Shown here: in pieces, positions 1 through 4,958 of the stretch
Position numbering within the stretch: position 1 is the first letter of the stretch
How the letters are laid out: each line of letters begins with the position of its first letter
Assembly: GCA_945928335.1 (NCBI GenBank)
Contig: CAMENK010000022.1
Coordinates: 1-9,212 of the forward strand
DNA length: 9,212 nt
Origin: an uncultured Bacillota bacterium
GTDB lineage: Bacteria; Bacillota_I; Bacilli_A; RF39; UBA660
Direction of reading: 5' to 3'
Translations under genes and position numbers: made by a program
The notes under the pieces: model-generated
The model's input: only the letters and a program-made list of their open reading frames with translations
The model's database searches: none
Told to the model about the DNA's origin: nothing

Positions 1-49
1 AAATGTTTAGAATTAAAGGGAAGAATTAACGAAAGGAAGAGTGAAAATT

Positions 50-973
50 ATGGCAGTAGTGTCTAAAAGTTATTTATTAGAAGCTGGTGTTCATTTTGGA
101 CATCAAACTAAAAGATGGAACCCTAAAATGAAAGAGTACATCTTTACATCAAGAGATGATATTTATATCATAGATCTTGAAAAAACAGTTCAAAAATTAG
201 AAGAAGCTTATGCTGCTTTGTATGAAGTCTGCAAAGATGGTGGAAAAGCATTATTCGTTGGAACTAAAAAACAAGCTCAAGAAGCTAGTAAGGAAGAAGC
301 TATTAGATGTGGAGGTTACTATGTAACTGAAAGATGGTTAGGAGGAACATTAACAAACTTCAAAACTATCAAAGAAAGAATCAATAGATTAGCTGAAATT
401 GAAAAATTAGAAAGCGAAGGTAAATTTGAATTACTACCTAAGAAAGAAGTAGCTAAATTACAAAAAGAATATAATAAATTAAATAGTATTCTTGGTGGAA
501 TTAGAGAAATGAAAAAATTACCTCAAGCTTTAATTATTACAGATCCTAGAATTGAAATCAATGCAATTAGAGAAGCAAGAAAATTAGGAATTCCTGTATT
601 TGGTATCGTTGATACAAATAGTGATCCTGATGATGTTGATTATGTAATTCCAGGTAATGATGATGCTGTTAGAGCAGTTAAAGTAGTATTAGGTGTACTT
701 GCTAATGCAGTATGTGAAGGTAATGGATTACCACTTGATGACTACGTAACTGAAGAAGAATTTGTTAAACCAAAGAAATCAAAAGATACTAAAGAAGAAG
801 TTAAAGTAATTGAAAAAGAAGTAGAAACTATAGAAGTTCCTGCTGAACCTGAAGAAGATACTAATTTAGAAGATATGAAATTAGCTGATTTAAAAGCAAT
901 AGCTAAAGAAAAAGGTATCAAAGGTTATAGTTCAATGAAAAAAGATGAATTACTAAAAGCATTAAAAAAATAA
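50..973 (+). CDS. rpsB: 30S ribosomal protein S2 (uS2) with C-terminal Rho_N/SAP-like extension
   Basis: Small-subunit ribosomal protein S2, which binds 16S rRNA late in 30S assembly. Residues 1 to about 238 are a full S2 domain, opening LLEAGVHFGHQTKRWNPKM and including the conserved ERWLGGTLTN, GGIREM and TDPRIEINAIREA segments. The start is the ATG at 50, after AAGGAAG at 33-39; a GTG at 41 would sit almost on that ribosome site. At 307 residues the protein is longer than usual S2 (around 230-260). The excess is a charged Lys/Glu linker (about 239-271) and a compact C-terminal unit (about 272-307) with the Leu/Lys spacing of a Rho N-terminal or SAP-like domain (LKAIAKEKGIKGYSSMKKDE). That domain call is by pattern only. 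tsf follows after 12 nt, the classical rpsB-tsf operon. The promoter must lie upstream of the window. S2 identity is near certain; the role of the extension is unknown. Confidence 0.98.
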   Translation: MAVVSKSYLLEAGVHFGHQTKRWNPKMKEYIFTSRDDIYIIDLEKTVQKLEEAYAALYEVCKDGGKALFVGTKKQAQEASKEEAIRCGGYYVTERWLGGTLTNFKTIKERINRLAEIEKLESEGKFELLPKKEVAKLQKEYNKLNSILGGIREMKKLPQALIITDPRIEINAIREARKLGIPVFGIVDTNSDPDDVDYVIPGNDDAVRAVKVVLGVLANAVCEGNGLPLDDYVTEEEFVKPKKSKDTKEEVKVIEKEVETIEVPAEPEEDTNLEDMKLADLKAIAKEKGIKGYSSMKKDELLKALKK

Positions 974-985
974 AGGAGAATAATT

Positions 986-1864
986 ATGGATATAAAAGCA
1001 AGTGATGTTAAACGTCTACGTGATATGACTGGTGCTGGAATGCTTGATTGTAAAAAAGCTCTAAGTGAAACTAACGGAGATATTGACAAAGCTATAGATT
1101 ATTTAAGAGAAAAAGGTATTAGTAAAGCTGCTAAGAAAGCTGATAGAATTGCAGCTGAAGGCTTAGCTAATATTTACGTTAATGGTAACAAAGCATGCGT
1201 CATTGAAGTAAATGCTGAAACTGACTTTGTTGCAAAAAATAAAGAATTTACTGATATGGTTGACACAATAGGAAATGCTATCTTAAATAGTGAAGTATCA
1301 ACTTTAGAAGAAGCATTAAATCTACCATTAGAAAATGGAACAGTAAATGATTTAATCATTAATGAAACAGCAACAATAGGAGAAAAATTAAGTTTAAGAA
1401 GATTTGAATTAGTAACTAAAAATGATGATGAAGTATTTGGAACATACATCCATATGGGTGGAAGAATCGCATCACTAGTAGTTGTTAAAGGTAATGATGA
1501 AAATGTTGCTAAAGATGTTGCAATGCAAAGTGCAGCAATGAGACCAAATTATGTTAATCGTGAAGAAGTTCCTGAAAGTGTTACTGAACATGAAAGAGGA
1601 GTACTTACTGAACAAGCATTAACTGAAGGTGCTAAACCTGAATTTGTTGATAAAATAATAATGGGAAGACTAAATAAATTTTATGCTGAAATTTGTTTAG
1701 TTGAACAAACTTTTGTAAAAGATTCTGACTTGACTGTTGAAGCTTACTTAAATAAAAATAATTCAAGCGTATCTAAAATGATTCGTTTTGAAGTAGGCGA
1801 AGGTATGGAAAAAAGAAGTGAAAATTTCGCTGATGAAGTTATGGGTCAAATCAAAAACGCATAA
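986..1864 (+). CDS. tsf: Translation elongation factor Ts
   Basis: EF-Ts, the guanine nucleotide exchange factor that recycles EF-Tu from GDP to GTP in the cytoplasm. The N-terminal UBA-like domain (about 4-42) contains the signature TGAGMLDCKKAL. The core dimerisation domain includes ETDFVAKN (78-85), whose Asp-Phe contacts EF-Tu in known structures. Length 292 is normal for the family. The ATG at 986 follows AAAGGAG (972-978) with 7 nt spacing. It is the second gene of the rpsB-tsf operon. A strong intrinsic terminator hairpin begins 33 nt after its stop codon, but that hairpin lies within the next reading frame. frr and pyrH, frequent downstream neighbours, are absent here. Confidence 0.98.
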   Translation: MDIKASDVKRLRDMTGAGMLDCKKALSETNGDIDKAIDYLREKGISKAAKKADRIAAEGLANIYVNGNKACVIEVNAETDFVAKNKEFTDMVDTIGNAILNSEVSTLEEALNLPLENGTVNDLIINETATIGEKLSLRRFELVTKNDDEVFGTYIHMGGRIASLVVVKGNDENVAKDVAMQSAAMRPNYVNREEVPESVTEHERGVLTEQALTEGAKPEFVDKIIMGRLNKFYAEICLVEQTFVKDSDLTVEAYLNKNNSSVSKMIRFEVGEGMEKRSENFADEVMGQIKNA

Positions 1865-1868
1865 GTTT

Positions 1869-2459
1869 TTGAAAACAAAATTAAAAAGTAATTTAGTAAA
1901 AGGAAGCCTATTATTGTTATTAGCTTCCTTTTTAATTTTTTTAACATATCAAGAATGTATGCAAGATAGAAACAATACTTTAATATCCTATACAGATACA
2001 AGTGATAAAATATTTGATTACTTAACAATAAATGAAACATTAGAAATAATGAAAGATAAAACTGGAATAATTGTATTTGTAAATGATAAAAAAAATACTA
2101 ATAGATTTATTGATTTATTATATAATAAAGAACTAAAAGAAAATATCTATGTATGCAATGTTAAAAAAGAAGAAATTGTTCTGACTTTAAATGATGAAAA
2201 TGAAGCAATAATAAAACAAAAACCCAGTCAAGATTATAACGATTTATTAGATAGATTAGGTGCTTATAGTGAAACATATTATTTATTTGATGATGAAGAT
2301 AATATAATTGAAACAAATTACAAAAGAATAATAACTCCAATGGTACTCTTTGTTAAAAATGGTAAAATTCTATTTAGCCATTTTATACACGATGAAGAAA
2401 CTACTGATGAAGAATTATTAGAAATATATAGTAAAGGGTTTAGTTTACTAAAAGATTAA
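1869..2459 (+). CDS. Membrane-anchored thioredoxin-fold protein lacking the CxxC motif
   Basis: No specific family recognised. With the TTG start at 1869 the product has 196 residues: a Lys-rich N-terminus, one hydrophobic segment (about 10-27, rich in Leu) and an extracytoplasmic-type soluble domain. That domain looks thioredoxin-like: a beta strand GIIVFVND (66-73) followed by a helix, a middle strand NIYVCNV, and near the end ITPMVLFVKNGKILF, where Thr-Pro matches the cis-proline loop and the strand-turn-strand matches thioredoxin's last strands. The CxxC expected after the first strand is replaced by residues such as NDKKNTN, so a disulfide reductase role is unlikely. The TTG lies 4 nt after the tsf stop and has no clear ribosome site, so translation may be coupled to tsf. 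Earlier starts (GTG 1818, ATG 1833) would lie within tsf. ATG 1959 would give a soluble form without the membrane anchor. Confidence 0.7.
   Translation: MKTKLKSNLVKGSLLLLLASFLIFLTYQECMQDRNNTLISYTDTSDKIFDYLTINETLEIMKDKTGIIVFVNDKKNTNRFIDLLYNKELKENIYVCNVKKEEIVLTLNDENEAIIKQKPSQDYNDLLDRLGAYSETYYLFDDEDNIIETNYKRIITPMVLFVKNGKILFSHFIHDEETTDEELLEIYSKGFSLLKD
1898..1942 (+). terminator. Intrinsic terminator of the rpsB-tsf operon, inside the next reading frame
   Basis: A perfect 10-bp stem, AAAAGGAAGC (1898-1907) with GCTTCCTTTT (1923-1932), has a 15-nt loop that can add two more pairs. It is followed by T-rich sequence (T runs around 1929-1933 and 1936-1942). It starts 33 nt past the tsf stop, the expected position for the operon terminator, but also encodes the membrane segment of the following protein. 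A ribosome translating that frame would be expected to disrupt the hairpin. Confidence 0.75.
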
Positions 2460-2480
2460 GTATCCGAGTGATACTTTTTT
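2458..2480 (+). terminator. Intrinsic terminator after the thioredoxin-fold gene
   Basis: A 7-bp stem, AAGTATC (2458-2464) with GATACTT (2470-2476), has a 5-nt loop CGAGT and runs into six T (2475-2480). It overlaps the stop codon of the preceding gene and closes that transcription unit just before the sigma-gene promoter. Confidence 0.85.
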
Positions 2481-2481
2481 C

Positions 2482-2510
2482 TTGTTCTTAAATAAAATTC
2501 ATGATATTAT
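2482..2510 (+). promoter_or_regulatory. Sigma-A type promoter of the sigma-factor gene
   Basis: TTGTTC (2482-2487), a 17-nt spacer, then TATTAT (2505-2510). It lies immediately after the terminator T-run and 27 nt before the ATG at 2537, giving a short leader that carries the GGGGTG ribosome site (2525-2530). It is the only good promoter in this gap. Confidence 0.7.
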
Positions 2511-2536
2511 AGTAAGTAAATTTTGGGGTGATTAAA

Positions 2537-3163
2537 ATGGAAAACAGTTTTAAATTATTAGATAGTTTGCCTAAATCTTTATCTTATAGTGAACAATTGG
2601 AACTGATAAGTAATATGGATGAAAAATCTAGAAGTAAGTTAATTGTTCACAATTTAAGAATAATTGCTGATTATTTAAGAAGATATAAAGACATTAGTTA
2701 TGAAAAAGAAGACTTATTCTCTAGATGCGTAATAGCTTTGATAAGGGCAATTGATACCTATGATACTAATTCTAGTACTCAATTTCATTCCTATGCTTAT
2801 AGATGTATAAGAAATGAAACATTTGCAGAATTCAAAAAAATTAAGAGATATAAGGAACTATTAGAAAAATGTGAAAGATTAGAAATAGAAAATTCCATAG
2901 GTATTGAAGAAAAATTAATTGATAATGAACTTAACTATAAAATTAGAGAAGAAATCAATAAACTAAATGATATTGAAAGACAAATGATTGAACTTAATTT
3001 TGGCTTCAATGGAAAAATTTATAAACAATATGAAATTGCAGAAATATATGGTAGATCAATTTCTTATGTATCAAAAACCATTAATCGGGCTTTAGGAAAA
3101 ATAAAAGAAGGTTTAATAATGGAAGAATTATTTGAAGAAAGAACACAAAGATTAAAAAGATAG
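2537..3163 (+). CDS. Sigma-70 family RNA polymerase sigma factor (alternative/sporulation-like)
   Basis: Cytoplasmic promoter-specificity subunit of RNA polymerase, 208 residues. Region 2 lies at about 34-104: IVHNLRIIADYLRRY, then EDLFSRCVIALIRAIDTYD (core-binding helix), then TQFHSYAYRCIRNE, matching the usual F-TYA-WCIR-E segment but with Arg for the Trp. Region 4 lies at about 141-192: LNDIERQMIELNFGF, then a helix-turn-helix YKQYEIAEIYGRSISYVSKT. Region 1.1 is absent and the linker between regions 2 and 4 is short, as in group 3 factors. The HNLR opening most resembles the SigE/SigK/SigF/SigG type, but the exact subgroup cannot be settled by eye. The ATG at 2537 follows GGGGTG (2525-2530); an in-frame GTG at 2528 lies within that ribosome site. 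The gene has its own promoter and terminator, and sits directly upstream of the dcw operon. Confidence 0.85.
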   Translation: MENSFKLLDSLPKSLSYSEQLELISNMDEKSRSKLIVHNLRIIADYLRRYKDISYEKEDLFSRCVIALIRAIDTYDTNSSTQFHSYAYRCIRNETFAEFKKIKRYKELLEKCERLEIENSIGIEEKLIDNELNYKIREEINKLNDIERQMIELNFGFNGKIYKQYEIAEIYGRSISYVSKTINRALGKIKEGLIMEELFEERTQRLKR

Positions 3164-3188
3164 TCATTTAAAAAATGATTATTTTTTT
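3162..3188 (+). terminator. Intrinsic terminator of the sigma-factor gene
   Basis: AGTCATTT (3162-3169) pairs with AAATGATT (3173-3180), 8 bp with one G-T wobble and a 3-nt AAA loop, followed by seven T (3182-3188). The stem overlaps the stop codon. It separates the sigma gene from the mraZ operon. Confidence 0.8.
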
Positions 3189-3218
3189 GTAAACAAATGT
3201 AAAGGTGTAAAAAAAGTT

Positions 3219-3242
3219 AAAAAAAAGATTTAAAGAATCTTT
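3219..3242 (-). terminator. Possible minus-strand terminator, or dyad over the mraZ -35
   Basis: AAAGATT (3224-3230) and AATCTTT (3236-3242) are perfect inverted repeats with a 5-nt loop. Read on the minus strand the hairpin runs into a T tract (3226 to 3219), the form of an intrinsic terminator; on the plus strand only A-rich DNA follows. No minus-strand gene is seen, so it would have to stop antisense transcription coming from mraZ. Alternatively it is a dyad overlapping the -35 of the mraZ promoter, or chance in AT-rich DNA. Confidence 0.3.
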
Positions 3243-3268
3243 ACAAAAAAATATATATTTAGTAAAAT
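3240..3268 (+). promoter_or_regulatory. Sigma-A type promoter of the mraZ (dcw) operon
   Basis: TTTACA (3240-3245), a 17-nt spacer, then TAAAAT (3263-3268); each hexamer has five of six consensus bases. Transcription would begin near 3275, inside the first repeats of the MraZ operator, a layout that suits direct repression. Confidence 0.75.
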
Positions 3269-3270
3269 AG

Positions 3271-3305
3271 TGGTAGATAGTGGAACAAAATGGGAGAAAG
3301 TGGGG
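3271..3305 (+). promoter_or_regulatory. MraZ operator: four TGG repeats at exact 10-bp spacing
   Basis: TGGTA, TGGAA, TGGGA and TGGGG start at 3271, 3281, 3291 and 3301, one helical turn apart and all on one DNA face. Known MraZ boxes are TGGGN-type direct repeats separated by 5 nt in front of mraZ (three in E. coli; related repeats in mycoplasmas). The last repeat also supplies the G-run that acts as the mraZ ribosome site, so bound MraZ would cover both the transcription start and the leader. Confidence 0.85.
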
Positions 3306-3312
3306 GATAGTT

Positions 3313-3750
3313 ATGCTAATGGGCGAATATCACCATTCCATTGATGACAAAGGAAGACTTATAATTCCTGCTAGATTAAGAGAGGAATTAGGAGAAGAAT
3401 TTGTTATTACTAGAGGATTAGATAAATGCTTATTTGTCTATTCCAAAGAGGAATGGGAAAAAATAGTTAACAAACTCGGAACTTTACCATTTACTAAAAA
3501 AGACGCTAGAGATTTTTCAAGATTTTTCTTAAGCGGCGCTACTGTCTCTAGATTCGATAAACAGGGTCGAATCAATATTACCTCACCGCTCATCACATAC
3601 GCCAATCTAACAAAAGATTGTGTTATCATTGGCGTTAATGAGCGACTTGAAATATGGTCAAGTGAGGAATTTGATGCTTTCTTAAACAAAAATATTGATA
3701 ACTTTAGTGAAATAGCTGAAAATTTATTTCAAGGAGGCTATGATGCATAA
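3313..3750 (+). CDS. mraZ: Transcriptional regulator MraZ
   Basis: DNA-binding repressor of the division and cell-wall operon, first gene of the dcw cluster. The start MLMGEYHHSIDDKG is the canonical MraZ N-terminus and fixes the ATG at 3313, with the G-run 3302-3306 as ribosome site; a longer frame from GTG 3280 would be translated through the operator. The 145 residues contain two SpoVT-AbrB-like MraZ domains (about 5-47 and 76-119), each with the family DxxxR motif (D11/R15 and D82/R86). The gene overlaps rsmH by 8 nt. It lies behind four MraZ-box repeats, so autorepression is expected. Oddity: codons from about 70 to 111 are richer in G and C (CCG, CTC, GCC, GGC, CGA, GTC) than in any neighbouring gene, and the same stretch carries strong inverted repeats (3506-3644). 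Confidence 0.97.
   Translation: MLMGEYHHSIDDKGRLIIPARLREELGEEFVITRGLDKCLFVYSKEEWEKIVNKLGTLPFTKKDARDFSRFFLSGATVSRFDKQGRINITSPLITYANLTKDCVIIGVNERLEIWSSEEFDAFLNKNIDNFSEIAENLFQGGYDA
3506..3573. other. Two adjacent inverted repeats inside mraZ
   Basis: CTAGAGA (3506-3512) is complementary to TCTCTAG (3545-3551), enclosing 32 nt. Directly adjoining it, GATTCGA (3551-3557) is complementary to TCGAATC (3567-3573) across a 9-nt loop; the two share one base at 3551. Both 7-bp stems are perfect. They lie in the codon-usage anomaly of mraZ and just upstream of the larger stem at 3587-3644, so may be part of one folded element. Confidence 0.5.
3587..3644. other. Large nested stem-loop embedded in the mraZ coding region
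   Basis: Three concentric perfect pairings. The outer stem is CGCTCAT (3587-3593) with ATGAGCG (3638-3644), 7 bp. The middle stem is ACGCCAAT (3599-3606) with ATTGGCGT (3628-3635), 8 bp. The inner stem is TAACA (3608-3612) with TGTTA (3621-3625), 5 bp, closing an 8-nt loop. Internal loops are small (5x2 and 1x2). The codons that make the stems are CCG, CTC, GCC, GGC and CGA, which neighbouring genes avoid. That suggests selection on structure rather than chance. Its function is unknown. Confidence 0.6.
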
Positions 3751-4645
3751 AAGTGTATTACTAGAAGAAAGTATTGAAGGATTAAATATAAAACCAGATG
3801 GAACTTATATAGATTGTACATTAGGATATGCTGGTCACTCAGGGGAAATTTTAAAGAGATTAGAAACTGAGGGGTTCCTATTCGCCTTTGATCAAGATGA
3901 GAATGCAGTTTTAGCTAGTACTGAGAAACTAAAAAGTATTAGTAAAAATTTTAAAATCTTTGATACAAACTTTAAAAATATCAAAAATTGTATTGATACC
4001 AAAGTAGATGGAATACTATTTGACTTAGGTGTTAGCAGTCCTCAACTTGATGAAGCATCACGCGGATTTAGTTACCACAATGATGCTAAATTAGATATGA
4101 GAATGGATAGAAGACAAAAATTAAGTGCTTATGAAGTAGTTAATGAATATCCATTAGAAAAATTAGTTGATATATTATTTAATTATGGAGAAGAAGTAAA
4201 TGCTAAAAGTATAGCTAAAGGAATAATTAAAAATAGACCTATAGAGACTACATTAGAATTAGCAGAAGTAATTAAAGAAAATGTACCAATTAGTTATAGA
4301 AATAAAAGTAATCCTGCTAGAAAATCATTTCAAGCAATTAGGATTGAAGTAAATAATGAGTTAGGAATATTAAAAAATGCTATTTTAGATGCATTTGATT
4401 TATTAAAACCCGGTGGAAGATTAGTAGTTATAACATTTCATAGTTTAGAGGATAGAATAGTAAAAAATGTTTTTAAAAACTTAACAACAGATGATGAATT
4501 AAGTAAAAAATTACCTATTGTACCAGACAATATGAAAGCAAAAGCTAAGCTTATAACTAAAAAACCTATCGTGCCTAGCAATAAAGAATTAGAAGAAAAT
4601 AAAAGAAGCAGAAGTGCTAAATTAAGAATAATAGAAAAGATATAA
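3743..4645 (+). CDS. rsmH: 16S rRNA (cytosine(1402)-N4)-methyltransferase RsmH (MraW)
   Basis: SAM-dependent methyltransferase that adds the N4-methyl group to C1402 of 16S rRNA at the P site. The 300 residues show the SAM-binding motif DCTLGYAGHS (24-33), an acidic turn FDQD (49-52), the family block DLGVSSPQLD (94-103) with RGFSYHNDAKLDMRMD after it, then NPARKSFQAIRIEVNNEL, GGRLVVITFHSLEDRIVK and a basic C-terminus. The first Gly of the usual GGHS is Ala here. AAGGAGG (3731-3737) fits the ATG at 3743 (5 nt) better than the ATG at 3740 (2 nt). The start overlaps the mraZ stop, so translation is probably coupled. ftsL follows after 13 nt. Confidence 0.97.
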   Translation: MHKSVLLEESIEGLNIKPDGTYIDCTLGYAGHSGEILKRLETEGFLFAFDQDENAVLASTEKLKSISKNFKIFDTNFKNIKNCIDTKVDGILFDLGVSSPQLDEASRGFSYHNDAKLDMRMDRRQKLSAYEVVNEYPLEKLVDILFNYGEEVNAKSIAKGIIKNRPIETTLELAEVIKENVPISYRNKSNPARKSFQAIRIEVNNELGILKNAILDAFDLLKPGGRLVVITFHSLEDRIVKNVFKNLTTDDELSKKLPIVPDNMKAKAKLITKKPIVPSNKELEENKRSRSAKLRIIEKI

Positions 4646-4658
4646 AAGGGTGAAATAA

Positions 4659-4949
4659 ATGGCTAAAAAGAAAAAGACAAGTTTATTAAAAGGAGAAAAA
4701 ATACTTTATGTACTAATTGGATTATTAATAATCGGTAATATTTTTGGTACATCTTTTTCTATGGCTTTACTTTCTAAAACTAATATAGAAGTAGAAAGTA
4801 TAAAAAAGAAAATAAGTAAACAAGAAAATTTAAATCAAAGTTTAGAAATGAAAATAAATGAATTGGCTAGTTTAGATAATGTACAAGGAGTTGCAACTAC
4901 TTATGGTTTGGAGTATAATAATGATAATATCAGAGTAATTGGAGAGTAG
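4659..4949 (+). CDS. ftsL: Cell division protein FtsL
   Basis: Small bitopic divisome protein that, with DivIC/FtsB and DivIB/FtsQ, recruits and activates the septal synthase FtsW-PBP. The 96 residues have a short Lys-rich cytoplasmic tail (1-14), one membrane segment (about 14-37), then a heptad-rich extracellular helix (about 41-70) suited to a coiled coil, and a short C-terminal tail (GVATTYGLEY). FtsL diverges fast, so the call rests on topology, size and position between rsmH and the class B PBP, the standard dcw order. The ATG at 4659 follows AGGGTGA (about 4647-4653). The next gene starts 9 nt after the stop. Confidence 0.85.
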   Translation: MAKKKKTSLLKGEKILYVLIGLLIIGNIFGTSFSMALLSKTNIEVESIKKKISKQENLNQSLEMKINELASLDNVQGVATTYGLEYNNDNIRVIGE

Positions 4950-4958
4950 GTGTAATAA

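Noticed and set aside
1..49. S2 leader autoregulatory RNA upstream of rpsB
   Set aside because: Only 49 nt are visible and no convincing stem is seen; the upstream part is outside the window.
1174..1449. Minus-strand open frames at 1174-1449, 1846-2040, 3438-3689, 6761-7063 and 8483-8743
   Set aside because: Each lies opposite a confidently assigned gene, has no ribosome site of note and reads as low-complexity shadow protein.
3551..3573. Sequence resembling a tRNA T-arm (GGGTCGAATC)
   Set aside because: No acceptor, D or anticodon arms surround it and it lies inside mraZ; treated only as an inverted repeat.
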